From positions 124,001-188,000 of the forward strand of contig MU623372.1 of the NCBI GenBank assembly GCA_025201765.1: a DNA stretch of 64,000 nt, in the 5' to 3' direction. The translations under genes and the position numbers were made by a program. Positions 24,061-37,400 of this stretch are shown in pieces. Source of the stretch: Daldinia sp. FL1419. Taxonomy: Eukaryota; Ascomycota; Sordariomycetes; Xylariales; Hypoxylaceae. The notes below the pieces were generated by a model. It was not told the origin of the DNA. It saw only the letters and a program-made list of their open reading frames with translations, and made no database searches. Each line of letters opens with the position of its first letter. Positions within the stretch are counted from its first letter, which is position 1.

Positions 24061-25864
24061 GCCGTATGGAAATAATGCGAATTGATTCCATTCGGTGTTA
24101 TTGGTTGGGTTGATGTAATACAGCCTCCGAACGGCGTTCGCCGTTGTCTGTAGTGGTAAGTCTGCGAATTTAGGTATTGCAGGCCACACCCTACGGTTGC
24201 GAGCGCGATCGCGAACGGGGTTTGTACATAGTAGATTATGTATCACGTGTGTTGTCGACACTGCGCTCAACCGGGTTCGGGGTCTGCGTATGAGGGCGTA
24301 TGAGGGCGTATGTCACCCAAAAGGAGTAGTAGATGGAGCAGATTGGAACAGATTGGAGTAGTGGTACAATACCCAGGTAGGCAATAGGGCTTATTAGTCA
24401 TTCCGGCGTACTTGCGCTTGCGGGAGTTAAGGCTGTCGGGCTTGTCGGGACGGGCTGAGACTTAGCACCCAGTGCTTCCATAGCGTATTCATGTTACGTA
24501 CCAATGTTTCATTTTTTTTTCTCATTATGGGAATATGTAGGGCTGAATAACTCGGTACAAACGCCATGATTTAATGCCGAAATTCGATAGTTATGTTAGT
24601 TAAGTTTTTTCTTTCTTTCTTTCTTTTGCTTGTAGGATCATTGATCCTCCGTAGCACAAGTTAGAGGTATTTGCGTTTTTGTCTCTCTGCATTTCAATAT
24701 ATCTGCAGGCTCAGCAGAAGGCTAAAAAAAGAAAGTAGGTAAAGTTTCATTATGTTGCATGTACCTTAGTTGTAACTTGGCGGCGACTGGGACTCCGAAA
24801 CTCCCGTTGCGCCTTATGTCCTAGGTATTACTATTTTCTACGCCGATGAGCTGTAAACCCCGCCGACTCCATCGCATCCGAAGTGCACAAGTACCGGAAA
24901 AGTAATTAATTATACCTCAAAAAATATACTCAAATTGAGCGCATGACTAATTTCAACTGATATCTCTATACGATGTTGTCGTAAATAGCCTAGTATGACA
25001 TTATTGTATATTTCATGATTAAACGTTTAGTTATGACCATGGAATGATGGTGACTCGACTAACACGAGAAAATGATCTGACTTGGTACCTGACATGTGAC
25101 CACTTCTCCGCGCCTGGTTCTAGATCTCACACGTGTTGGTAGATGCATCTTATTCCATGCCCGTAATTGTTCTAGGCTCGTTCCTTGTGCTGAAAATCTA
25201 TGTAAAAATGGCTATAGTATATTTACTACTTACTTTGCACAGTAATGATTGCCAATATTACTTTTTTAACCCTCTCCAATTCAACGCATTTGTCGGTCGG
25301 AAATACTTACCTTTATCGGAGATACCCTAGGAGGTATGTGGACGGGAGCCTGGAACCTTTCCCTGCTGAAATATTTGTGGCTCATAAAATCTGGCCGTGG
25401 CAGTGCACCGGTGACCCTCCGCGAATAGCCGGTAATACATCGGAATCCGGAGAACATACTATGTACCTAGGAGGTACCAAACTACGTTACCAGACCCCTA
25501 ACGACGCAATTACCTATCAGCCACGAACGGAATAGGTAAATGATCCTGAGGTAATGGCGTATCGGACAGACATCGGACTATGTAGTGCGAGTAAATCAAC
25601 TAGGTTAGGAATCCATGATGCAAGTCAAGGCGGGAAATAGACGTAAAGGAAGGATAAGAAGAATAAAAAAAAAAGACCTGTCGACTTTGTACAACCCTAC
25701 CAAAAGTCGATCGACCCACACACATATCTTGAATCATACATTAGTAGGTACTTAGGTACGTAGCAGTGAAGAGGCAACCCCCTGTAAGCTAGAACGCAAA
25801 CTGCATAGCAAATCTACGTCATTAAGCTAGGGCCCCCCGTTAGACCCGCACTACTACATACCGA

Positions 25865-25918
25865 TGTACCGCTCAATGTACCGCTCGATGTACCGCTCAT
25901 TGTACCGCTGAATGTACT
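25865..25918 (+). repeat. 12-bp tandem repeat, 4.5 units
   Basis: Units of TGTACCGCTCAA with variation only at the last three positions (CAA, CGA, CAT, GAA), followed by a half unit TGTACT. Confidence 0.85.
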
Positions 25919-27069
25919 AAATTTTTCATGGTTTCTCTAATCCATACTTCGACCCTCAATATACACGTACACCCTTACTGTGAAGGCGCCGAATCTGCAT
26001 ACCGTCTAAGATATGGATGTATAATGCTCATCAATATGTACTGTATGCATGGATGTGTCGAAGAGGTACTAAGTCCTATTCACCTCTTTTCGAATAATAA
26101 ATATCGTCGTCAACTACCGTCTTATTTTACAATTCCCCATCCATCTCAAGATAAACACGACAGAAAAGCATAGGTACAGACCGACCCAACTCCGGCATAT
26201 AATCGATCCCGGCTGAATTCGAGACTACCTACCTACCTAAGGACCTAGTGTAGCTACTGGGCTCTAACTAGGTATTAGTAGACCAAAGGCCGATCCGGAA
26301 AAACAGACCGAGAACAAAGAAGGGTGCAGTCCCAAGCCAACAACCTGGTTGGACCACATGACCTAGCGCTTCATTATCAAACCATCATCATTTACTTTCC
26401 TCTGCCACCTGACAATTACTCATCAGATTTGAGAGAGAAGAAAGAGAAGAGAAACAAGAAGAGGTAGGACTACCGACTCACCAAAGGATACATAGTTCCT
26501 TTTTTCGATTAAGAGATTTTGACCAGGTATAGTCCGGCTCCGAGTCCCCAATAAGGTTGGATGATTGGAGAGACCCTCTGATCAAGGTTTACTTTGTCAA
26601 GAAGTTTCTCTCGCAAGCCTCGGAGGTAGAGAGACGGAAAGAAAAGACGTCAATTGGGAAGAAGAAAAAAAGCTACTACCAAGGGTACTAACGAAGCTAA
26701 GGCTCCTTGTACCATCAGGTATCCAGGTACTTTTATCTACGCAAGAGACCCTGGTAAGTTACATCAACCCTGGTCCCTATCAATCTGGGTTGTCTGTCAA
26801 TTGGAACCCCATCCGTATTTAAATGTCATTATCTTCGCCACATCTCTACCTTTCCACCCCACACTCTATTACTCTACCTGAGCTAATACGCAACGATATT
26901 ATAGCATTGCGGCATTACATACCGAAACTACATTAACTTACTTTACTTACTTACTTTACTTGGATCTTCCTCTTAACTTCTTTGACAACAAACTACAACG
27001 AAACTCAAAAACTCAACCATTACTCGACGACTTCTTCGATCGACCGACTCCGTCGCATCGTCACACAAT

Positions 27070-29199
27070 ATGATGCAGATGCTTAATCAGAATAGTTATC
27101 CGTCTAGAAATCAACATCTCCAATTCTTTCCTCAGCAACCCCTCGACGGCGTTTCGAGTACGAACAACGGTTGCAACCAGTCGACATCGCTTTCGGCAAT
27201 AGATACTGCCGCCGCTGCTCTCGCCGCCTCTCAGCGATATAGAGCTCCCGCGACACCCTCGTCGCAGCAGAGCTTTGACGGGGCAAGCAATAGCGAAAGT
27301 CAGAACCGGGTTCCCGACTTGATGCCGTCAGACTCGTGGATGCTTCACAGCAGCCAACAAACTCCCAGAGCAACACAACGCTTCAGCCACCAACGCGAAT
27401 CCTCACTGTCGTCGCTAGGATCTAATGGTCCAGTATCGCCATACAATGCCAATACTTCGAATCCGCACATCGCCGCCCCCGATTCAGGCAATGATGGGTA
27501 TCACGACATAGGAAGTGGAAGTGGCGAAAACAACTACGCATACAGCATGGGAAAACCTATTTCTATGCCTGATAGCTTCTACGCCAACGCCTTGTTCAAC
27601 CGCGACGGCCATATTACAAATAACAACAGTAATTACCACAATAACCGTAATACAATCAGCGGTCAGCACATGCAGCGCGATGTATCCTCGGCTGAAAGCT
27701 TGCCAAACCTAGCGAATCAGCAACAACACAAGCCAAGGGGTGACCGAGGCTTAGCTCCGGCTCCCGAGTTGTCGATTGGTGGTGGTGCCTCTTCTGCCAG
27801 ATCTCACCCGGTCTCAGTGGCGAGTTCAGCAGCTGGTGACTCACCCGCGACGCCATCATTCCATGAGCCCGAAGACGATTGCCGAAGAGCAAGGAATGGT
27901 GAGGCCTCCGTCTTTATGTCGCCCTTTTTGTGCGATTCTGACCCTGAATTTGATAACTACTTACACCTTTTCGATGACGCAGGTTTTCATAACCAACAAG
28001 TCCCTAAGCTAGATCGCACTATGACAGACATCTACAACGACGAGCTATATAGCCCCAATTTTACTATAACGTCAGCCTCTCCGCCGCCCCCGACGCAGAT
28101 GGCCATATCGCCTAGCAACGACTTGTTCGCTCAGAGACTCCAAGCGGCCAACAGCCAACACCTGAGCGCAGTCCAGTCGCCCGTCTCGAGTACCTCGCGA
28201 GATGATCAATCACCGTTCCGACAAGGTTCACCCTACGCGTCAGCTATCAACGACTTCCCTCAGGTGGGAGTAGATCAAATGCGCATTGGTTCAGCCCGAC
28301 AGATCAATCAGCGATTGAAGGCTGAACGAGACAATAACGAGCTACAACAGCACTTGGCGCGCAACTCTACGCAACAGCAAGGAACGCCAAACACGATCTC
28401 ACCCAAGGATGCGATGCTTGAATTTAACGAATCTGATGATAGCTCTAACATACCGCTGTTTCAACCACAAGAAACTACTGGTTACAATATGGAGTCTTCA
28501 AACAACGGCGCTACAAATGCGGCGTCCAGAAATATCTCGCAACACTCGAGCCCATCTTTTCAGTCGATGGCTTCAACACCCATGCATAGTGCCTTCAACT
28601 TCTCGATGCCTAGCAATGTACAAATGCCTTCGCAGTACTCTTTCATGCCGCATAGACAACAGCAACAGCGCTCGACCCCTACAGCTTCAAATTATTCAAG
28701 GGTGAGCTCAACCGAAGCTAGCAACTCAGAAGACGGGGACATCCCAAGCCAGAAACCAGCGGGGGCTGATGCAGATGGAGGTACATACACTTGTACATAT
28801 CACGGCTGCACGCTACGATTTGAGACGCCGGCATTGCTGCAGAAGCACAAGCGCGAGGGGCATCGACATGCCAATGCGTTAAGCCACATCAGATCATCCC
28901 CGACAGCAACGGGTGGATTGCCAGGCAGCATACTCAATAGTCAGGCTGGGCCACACATGTGTGAGAGGATTAACCCGAGCACGGGAAAGCCATGCAATGC
29001 AATCTTCTCTAGGCCCTACGATCTTACGCGACATGAAGACACGATTCACAATGCACGCAAGAAAAAGGTCCGTTGCGACCTCTGTACCGAAGAAAAGACA
29101 TTTAGTCGGGCAGATGCGCTCACAAGGCATTACCGCGTCTGCCACCCGGACGTGGAATTTCCGAACAAGCATCGGAAGCGAGGTGGTGTTGGCGCGTGA
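27070..29199 (+). CDS. rpn4: C2H2 zinc-finger transcription factor, Rpn4-like
   Basis: A single exon of 709 residues starting at an ATG-ATG pair (MMQMLNQ). Residues 1 to about 565 are low complexity, rich in Ser, Asn and Gln, with acidic patches (for example EFDNYLHLFDDAG near 295-307, a possible activation segment). Three C2H2 fingers lie between about 572 and 694. Finger 1 is C-x4-C with TLRFETPALLQKH. Finger 2 has a wide C-x10-C (CERINPSTGKPC) followed by FSRPYDLTRHEDTIH. Finger 3 is CDLC with TFSRADALTRHYRVCH. A basic tail (KHRKRG) follows. The FSRPYDL-RH / TFSR-DALTRH pair is what I associate with Rpn4, the proteasome-gene activator, and with filamentous-fungal proteins given that name. 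That assignment is from memory of the family. The long gene-free flanks fit a regulated transcription factor. Confidence 0.85.
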   Translation: MMQMLNQNSYPSRNQHLQFFPQQPLDGVSSTNNGCNQSTSLSAIDTAAAALAASQRYRAPATPSSQQSFDGASNSESQNRVPDLMPSDSWMLHSSQQTPRATQRFSHQRESSLSSLGSNGPVSPYNANTSNPHIAAPDSGNDGYHDIGSGSGENNYAYSMGKPISMPDSFYANALFNRDGHITNNNSNYHNNRNTISGQHMQRDVSSAESLPNLANQQQHKPRGDRGLAPAPELSIGGGASSARSHPVSVASSAAGDSPATPSFHEPEDDCRRARNGEASVFMSPFLCDSDPEFDNYLHLFDDAGFHNQQVPKLDRTMTDIYNDELYSPNFTITSASPPPPTQMAISPSNDLFAQRLQAANSQHLSAVQSPVSSTSRDDQSPFRQGSPYASAINDFPQVGVDQMRIGSARQINQRLKAERDNNELQQHLARNSTQQQGTPNTISPKDAMLEFNESDDSSNIPLFQPQETTGYNMESSNNGATNAASRNISQHSSPSFQSMASTPMHSAFNFSMPSNVQMPSQYSFMPHRQQQQRSTPTASNYSRVSSTEASNSEDGDIPSQKPAGADADGGTYTCTYHGCTLRFETPALLQKHKREGHRHANALSHIRSSPTATGGLPGSILNSQAGPHMCERINPSTGKPCNAIFSRPYDLTRHEDTIHNARKKKVRCDLCTEEKTFSRADALTRHYRVCHPDVEFPNKHRKRGGVGA

Positions 29200-31448
29200 G
29201 CTGGCGCATAGCGAAGCCTGAAGGGGAAAAAACACCTCTCTGCAACGTATGCGGGATGTCGTATGCGGGTGTGCACTGCCAAGGCGTTTCTTTGGGCCAG
29301 TCCCAAGGGCAGTGTGATTTGCGGGCGAGAATGTTCCTGGTGGAGGGTGTGCTCGAATGGTCTGGAAGCAAGGCGGAGGATCCAATGGACCCGATGCAAT
29401 GCAAAGCCGAGGTGGTGGTGCATCGAGTGGGGTCTCGTTGACGTTGGAAAGACAGGATCGATTTATCAAGGGTCCAACGTCAATCTGCAGGGACCTGCGG
29501 GCTAACGATGCACCTGGCTATTTGCGGCATGGGTCGCGCCTAGCGGTGGTCCGGCTCCTAACTTGGGTCACAAACCACGCTGATCAATCAGGACCCTTGG
29601 GCTGGGACCCGACCGCCATCCCCGCAGTACCCATGACTGGTTAGCTTCTGGGCTAGCAACTTGGGTACCAGGCTGTATGACGTCTCCCAATGACGTAGCT
29701 TTTGGGAAGTGGTAGGGCTTTTGGGCGTGACCTGCCGAGTGCTACGGCATCACCACCTACATCATTTTCCATTTCGCGTATCGTCGTTTTGCATCATTGA
29801 CATAAGTTTTTCTGGTACATTCTACCGGAGCGCTTCACCCTCGATTCCGTTTCCGTTTCTGACGAACTCGCATGTAACCATCATGGCCTTTTGTCAGATC
29901 GGGTTTGGCTCTTGAGGGCTTGTGGGACGTGCATCATTGTTTTGCATCTGTCATCACTATGCATTCGACATCGGGCTATTTTGGATGGCTCGTAGGTAAA
30001 CCTGGCGTCACCCTTTCTTTCTTTCTTTTTTGTTTTCGTTCGGGAGAGGGACAGTTGGCCTGGTAAAAGGATGGCATATTATTATTTAGGACAACTTGTC
30101 TATTTCCTTTTTTCCTTGCATTTCCTTATTTCGTCATTACGTATTTTCTTGTCGTTGGGAAAGGCTTCACCGGGGGCTACGGGTCAGGGGTTGGTTACCT
30201 TATAGACTTGGGAGGAAAGAAAATTGCCGGAATCGGGATCAGCAACAACGTTTTTTTGCTTTCAGCTCAGCCCTACACACAACCTATTTCTAATAGTTCC
30301 TTTGTATAATCTTCGTCTCTGCCGACCATAAGGCGGTTATTCATTAACTTTACACCTGATGCGCCTTGCTGAGGGGTGCTTTGCGATTCTGGCCGGGAAA
30401 AAAAAAACCAAAAAGCGCGAGGGAGTTACTTAAGCAGGCTTCAACTAACTTTACTGATTGGGGAAGCACGACGGGACGAATGTGTTAAAATTACGAATGT
30501 ACGATCAGCGGGTGTATTCTTTTTTTTTTCCTTTTTTTTTAATTGTCTATTCCTATGTTTCGTCTTACAGAAGCGACATATATAACATACATAGCGCTTA
30601 GGTGGTGGTAACGCGGGATCATGGGCACACAAAAGGATTGAGGGCAGAACGACACTGTTGGATAAAAGACTGTACTATAAACTATGATATGGGAATGACG
30701 GCATTACCACGAAAAAATCTAGGTGTCGAGCTCGAGCCGACAGACAGGGGAAAAAAAAAGAGTTTCTTGTCTACTCGAGCGAGATGAAAATTTATCAACT
30801 TGTTATAGAATCAATGAATCAATGAACCCGCGGAGGTACATTTTACTTAATTCATACCACCTTTCCTAGGCACTTAGTGTAATATCTGCAAATGGTAATG
30901 AGATTTATTTTTAATTTTATTTCCTTGTGTCCGTATGTCGGTCTATTTAGGCTTAGTCGAGTGGTACCTATTCTTTTTTCCTCTCGCGTGTATGCATACG
31001 TGGAAGCTTGACGATGGAGCAAGCAAACTTTTTATTTTTATTTTTAAAATTTTTTTTTGGGGGGGTTTTGGTATGGGTTTATTTCTGCAGGTTAAGCTTA
31101 TATTTTTTTTAGGGCGCGTGGACCTAACGGATGGCATCAACCACAGGCCGGCGGTTCCTTGGCGTTGGAACCTGGGTCTAGGGCGGATTGTGCGGCTTTG
31201 TTTGCTTGTTGGTGCGTGTTGACTTATTATTATTATTATTAGAGTAACGTTTAACTTAGGAGGTATATTTCTTCATTTATTATATAACTATATATATATT
31301 TTAAAAAAGGCATTCTTTGGTAATGATCCTTGCGTGCTTGTGGTGATATGTGTAATATGTGGTCTGGTGTTGTCTGGTGTTGTTGGGTTAGGTATAACAC
31401 ACATGCATGGGTATACAATGGCATGGCATGGCACGGGCGTGGGTTACC

Positions 31449-31490
31449 TATGCCTATGCCTATGCCTATACCTATACCTATACCCATCCC
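31449..31490 (+). repeat. hexanucleotide microsatellite
   Basis: About seven units of CCTATG, CCTATA and close variants in tandem. Confidence 0.8.
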
Positions 31491-33030
31491 TATGCGCCGT
31501 ATCCGGGGCTTATACCTAAGTGTTGGGAGTACCTAGGCAGACAGGCAGGCAGGCAGATAAGTAGGTAGGTATAATTTACTTGATTGTCGTTGTCTTTCTT
31601 CCGTAACACGATTACACAACTGCAAGATTACACTACATATCTAGGCGCAGGCGTTGGTTGCTTGGGTTACCTAACGTACGTATGCATATAACTATATATA
31701 TATATATACTTGCCTATGTATGTATTAGTTATAACCCGCTATGCCTTGCAAGTAACGTACATGTACGCCATATAAGGTGTTCAAGTCATCCGGCTTATCC
31801 CAGCCATCGAATACAATACATCATGACAGAAATTGCCGCAATGCCCGCACCGCAGGCAACATTGCACAGTACAGTACAGCACTGCACAGCACTGCACATA
31901 GCACAGAAGAAGAAAAAAAGAAAAGAAGAAAAAAAAAGAAAAAATAAGGGGAGCGAAATTCGGGGTCTTTTCGCTTGGTTAGCTCGGAAGCTTGGGCACT
32001 GGCGGCGGATGTCTCCACGTTCCTATCGAGGCGCGTCGAATGAATGCTGCCGAGGTAGTCATTTATTGGCGACTGTCTCGGGTTTGGGATGTAAGTTAGC
32101 TATTCTATCCTACATGCAAGCAGCTCGAGCTCTGGAGAAACATGGGTAGGATGTATGTAAGCCAATGTATCAGCCTAGGTGTGTAATAAGTGTGTTAGAG
32201 TTATACGCGCCTGGCGCAAATGAAGATGTCTAACAGGTTAGATGGCCATTTACCTAGGTAGGTAGCCAGGTAGTTAGCGTATAATTGACTAGGTTAGAGA
32301 AAAGGTATAAGTGGTAACCAACCGAAGGCCAAGCAACCCGCCGTCAGGTATCATATTCAGGTATCATATTATTACCCTACCAGCTTACCAGCCTACCTTG
32401 CAACGCCCGTGCATTGCGTTTTATTCTTTTGCCCTGATATGCCGCCTAAAAAGGAGACAAGAAACGAAGAAAATGAGACAAAAAAACACCAAACCAAAAA
32501 CAGGTTGCTTGGAAATGATTAGCGACATCTTGTCTCATGCGAGTGTAATCAGGTTTGGATAGTTATCATCATTCATTTCCTGCGTGGCGTACGGTAACTA
32601 TCTGAGATACGACCTGTAGGATTACCATTACATCCAACTACCTCATCACTAGCCTCTGTTTCTGCCTTTCTGCCTTTCTGCGCTGCAGGCTGCGTTCGTA
32701 TCACAAGTTTTCCAACATACATACATACATACATACTCCATACCGACACCATACCGACACCATACCTACACCATACATACGATACGACTTTACCGACATT
32801 ACATGACCCAGCCTTGGCTGGGTAACGCCGCCATAACACCCATCCATTTCCAACGCTGCGATCACGATAATCTAGCGTAGTGTGTGATAATGTATCTGAG
32901 CCCGTCAGGGCTACTGCACGACATGCATGGTTTCGTTGCATGAGCCCGAGGTACCCAACGACGTCACCGAGCATGAAAATAGAGTCCAAACCTAGAAATC
33001 TCGTCGTCGCTCCGCAGTTCCGCCCCGCGG

Positions 33031-33107
33031 GGGGGGGGCGGGGGGGCCGGCCGCCCCCCGCGGCGGGCGGGGGGGGGGGGGGGGGGGGGCGGGGTGGNNN
33101 NNNNNNN
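33031..33107. other. G-tract followed by 10-N assembly gap
   Basis: An almost pure G/C tract (mostly G) from about 33025 runs into ten Ns at 33098-33107. A C19 run follows at 33203-33221. The sequences before and after the gap resemble each other, so the gap probably joins two versions of one locus. Confidence 0.8.
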
Positions 33108-34477
33108 TTTGAATTTCCCCGTGTTACCAAACGACTTCACCGACAATCAAAATATTGCCAAAACCTATAAATCCCGTCGTGGATCCCAATTACAACCAAA
33201 CACCCCCCCCCCCCCCCCCCCTCGTCCTATCTGAATTTTCTTTTTCCTCCCTCGTATACGCCATGTCTGCTTCCTCGTAAATGGGCAAGTCCAAGATAAC
33301 ACACGGCATGCGCGCATCGTGCTGCTGCAGAGCCATGCGGTGAAGGTAGCGAGGTACCTGGGCAGAATAGGCCGACTAGGTAAAGCGGTACCCCGTCCGA
33401 ACTGCGGTTTCGGGCCTCCGGTTCCCCTCGGGATTAGCTTGGGTACCTAGGCAGGTACCTGCCTAAGTAGATACATGACAGCCCCGTAGCAGAGGTACTC
33501 CGTACGTACACTATGTATACATACCTACAGTATCTGATCTAGTTAAAACCAACCAAAGTACCAAAGTCTCTTCAAGTTCCTCGTGTCGAGTCAGCTACAT
33601 TCATTAGTCGACTAGTTGCCGTCCCTAACTTTTACCTCATCCCTTGCTTCCGTTTACTGGGTTGTTCTGGAATATACTCGGTGTTAACCGAAGCCACCCA
33701 AAATGGGGTAGAGATCCCGCCTCGCTTAGAAATTCTACCTAAGAAAGCTACTTTCAGGTACATCCGCTCGATTTGGGTCATTTAGCCACATGGACCTGAA
33801 CCAGGGTTTCAATGGTAATGTGGCTGGACGGCGACATCTACATATGGCGGTGTCTTCTATATCATTCCAAGAAAGATTCTAACCTAGTTAGTTAACTATA
33901 CCAATCAATACACGAATCAAACATGCACCATTAAACAAAGAAGTTCGCCTCAAAAGCCCTAAATGCTACCGCATAATCTTTTCCTTTATTTCCAAGCCTA
34001 TAGCTGACATGTGAAAAAAAAGAAAAAAAAAGGCGTGCGTGTCTATACGCCTCTCGCCACAATCTTTGCTTCGCCGCAAGACTGCGCAAACCCATGCCGT
34101 GCCAGGGGGGTCAGTTTTAGATCTACAACCATCTCCTCGGGTAGATCTCCTCTACAACCAATTAATCGACGAGTATGTGATTTGGAAAAACAAAAATTTC
34201 TATAATTTTTGAGGCCACCCGTAGCCTTTCCTCCGGACGCCTCGCATTTCGGTACTACACGCCCCTGGATAGGCAGTACTTTACCCCTATTCCAGAGAAT
34301 GACAAATTCCCTGGAGTGTTGAGGCGGCACTAGTTTTCTATCATGTGGACTGATGAAGATCTCACGCACTACCATGAGGCTCTGTAAATTTTTGTATATT
34401 TGTGGGGTCATACGAAACAAGCAAGTTGATCCTATACAAGTCTTTTTGAAGGGTTATATCTATGGTAGCACGGCCGT

Positions 34478-37400
34478 TCAGCTGGAAGCCACCACGGGCT
34501 GATTCTCACCGCCATCGCCCAGTACGGCCGCACGTACGTCGGAGAACAGGGGTACAATACCTGTCCAGAGTTGGAACTGTAGATAAATCTTGTTAGTCAC
34601 GTATGCATAGTATAGAATCGTAGTCGGTGTGATCGTTGATCCATACGTACCTGGTAATATCCTTGAGAGGCAAGGACCTCTAGACCAGGGATAGTAGTCC
34701 ATCCCGAGCTCTCAGCCAACTCCATCATTGGCGTACGGCGTGGCTTATAGGCCATCTCCAGTAATACCCGTGGACCCCCGACATTCTCGGTTTGTTGTAA
34801 CACAGTAGTCAGCAATTCCCACATCGACTTGTCGATCGGTTTGTCTGCGGGCACCGTGCTAATCATGACATTCGGTAACTTCTGCACTTGGCTAGCATCG
34901 GCTACCTGCTCGATCTTGATATCACCGAACAACGACGAACGTAAGCTGTCCGCAGCATTAGGGTTTCGTGCGACAAGATAGATAGGGCTATATCCAAGGG
35001 AGTGGAGAGCGTATATAGCGGCTCGGCTGGTTCCACCAGAGCCTACTACCATTGCACCGCCAGCAGCCGCCTCCGTCGGTGGCACGAGTCCAGCTGAGCG
35101 TAAGGAATAGACCATGCCACGCCAGTCTGTGTTGTCACCTAGTAGCCGCGGCTTCGATCCATCCTGTGAAGCTATAGGGATCACCGTGTTCACGGCACCA
35201 ATAGCGGTTGCGGATTCCGAAATCTCGTCAAGTAACGCCATAATGTCTAGCTTCAGTGGAATTGTAACAGATGCTCCTCCAAAATCGGGTGAATAAATTA
35301 TCTTTATCACATCCGTGGCAGAAGAAGTCTCGAACAACGAGTAATGGTGAGGTAGACCACTCTGGCGGAACAAGCTGTTGTGTAAGGCTGGCGATCGTGA
35401 TGCGGAAATGGGGTTTCCGATAAGGTAGAACTGCTTGGGCTCGATCTCTCCGATTAGAGCCAGTCCGCTGCGAATCTCAGCAGCTGATAGTTGACCCGGG
35501 GCTGCTTTGAAGGGCAAGTCGGGGTGTGAGACGGGGGTCAAGAAGCCATTCAATATTCGAGAGAGCTTCCCAGCAGTGCCCATGTTGAGAGCTATGATCG
35601 GCTTCCCGTGCGCAGCAAACATTCTATTCTTAAAAGTAGCCAACGAGAAATTGTCTTCCAATTTCTTTGCAACACCCACTAGTTTAATGACATTACCGTA
35701 TTGCAAGGCACGGTTGTACCACGTCTGCCAGCCGCCATTCTTCCAAGACAGCTTACCCTCTGGGTCGTGGTGAGATGCAATGATCCGTGTAGAGCTACCT
35801 AGGGACTGGATAATCGTATCTAAAGTTTCATCTGAAAGTGTCATTTCGAGGTCGACATACTCTACTCCAGTACGTGCTGCTATTCGGTATAGGGGAAGTA
35901 GCTCTTCCTCCGACGTGTAGCTAAACCGACCACCCTGGGACTTGGATCGCACCGTGAATATGATTGGTATCTTTGCGGCAGAACGCAGGAGCGATACCTC
36001 TTTTCCAACTGATTCCGGAGAGATATCATCAAGCAAGTCGACTCGTAACTCCACGGCGTCCACACCAACTACAACCCGCGGGATCACATCCAGCGCTGAT
36101 GACACGCTAGGCACAGTGAGGGATACGAAGAAGGAATGCCGCTTCTTTTTGGCTTCTTGAAGATGATTGCCCCTTCCAGTGATTGCTAATACAAACCGGG
36201 AAAAGTCTGCAGGAATATCCTGGAGACCGCCGGGAGGATCAAGGTAAGGACTATGGTATTCGAAGTTACTGCATTCTTGGAAAAACGGTTTGCGTCGCTC
36301 GTATACGCCTCGTATATCTTCGCTATAAGCAGGGCGCGTCTTATCCCATGACAAATATTCTACCATTTGGTCGACGTCGCGATTAACTAGCAGGACCACG
36401 CCACCATTGCGATGGTAGGAGATGAGTAGCTCACGAGCCGGGGGCGTCTCAACGATGCCACCACCACAAGAAAAGACGTAACCCTGGCTTTGGTTTTGGA
36501 TGACATCTTTTAGAAGATCAAGCTCGTCAGTCCTGAACCCGGTCCATCCTCGGCCGCCTACCGTTATCATTTCGGGAATCGTCATACCGGCCCGTCGTTC
36601 TAATTCGTGATCAAGGTCGATGAAAGGTCGACCAAGTATATTGGCCACCCAGCGACCTGTTGTAGTCTTTCCGGCACCTCGCATGCCAATGATGATGATT
36701 GAAGACCCAGCCTCGGCTTGCTTTACCTTCTTGTGTGATGTAGGCACAACATCTTCGCCCTCTAGGCTGGTCCCGAAGGACTGGGCTAACACGTCCCACC
36801 AGCCGGGCCACGTCTTGCCAGTACATTCTCGTTCGAGGATGAGAACAGGCTCCGGAGCTACTAATGAGATGACACTGAAACTCATCGCCACGCGATGGTC
36901 GTCGTAACAGTAAATGCCCTCGCTTGGCCCGGAAATTTCGGTGAGCTTCTTTCCCGCAATGACAATACCGTCATCAAGTTCGCTACAATGTACGCCGAAT
37001 TTTGCGAGCTGCTCCCTCATCGCTGCAATACGATTGCACTCCTTGACACGTTGATTGGCGATTCCAGTGATCCGCGTCTCGCCCGATGCTACAGCAGCAA
37101 GGACGGATGCCGTCAAGAAGGCATCGGTCATGGGCTCCATGTCAACCTCAATACCCTTTAAGCCGCCCGGACTTGGTCCAGTCACTGTCGTTGACGTAGC
37201 AGTCTGTTCCACAGTGCATCCCATGGGACGTAGCACATCGGTTGCGAAACGGGCATCACCCTGTAGCGAACTTGCACCGATGTTTGGGATCGTACAGGTA
37301 GTCCCGGTTATAGCTGCGACTGCGAGAGGATATGTTGCCGAGCTCGCGTCGCTTTCTACGACATATTCCTCCGGATTCTTGTATACTCCTTGGGGAATGT

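Larger units (their letters stand above)
18516..27069. other. 8.5-kb stretch without a supported gene
   Basis: I found no ATG-initiated frame with a recognisable domain or plausible spliced series on either strand. It contains a 135-bp transposon-like element (19239-19373), a purine tract (about 21715-21815) that creates a false Phe-rich frame on the minus strand, an 11-bp tandem repeat (24019-24060), a 12-bp tandem repeat (25865-25918), and many TAGGTA/TACCTA motifs. The last about 600 bases are the CA/CT-rich leader of the zinc-finger gene, with at least one small upstream ORF (ATG at 26561, seven codons including the stop). Noncoding RNA genes cannot be excluded by eye. Confidence 0.5.
29200..34477. 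other. 5.3-kb stretch without a supported gene, includes assembly gap
   Basis: The downstream region of the zinc-finger gene. The first about 450 bases are GC-richer and give several overlapping frames on both strands, none with a known domain. Further on are long A and T runs, a CCTATG/CCTATA hexamer array (about 31449-31490), a (CATA)n and ACCATACCGAC repeat zone (about 32715-32780), a G-rich tract, ten Ns, and a C19 run. I see no gene. Homopolymers here are likely sequencing trouble spots. Confidence 0.5.

Noticed and set aside
28894..29469. 191-codon minus-strand frame over the zinc-finger gene 3' end
   Set aside because: Overlaps conserved zinc-finger codons on the other strand and shows no family.
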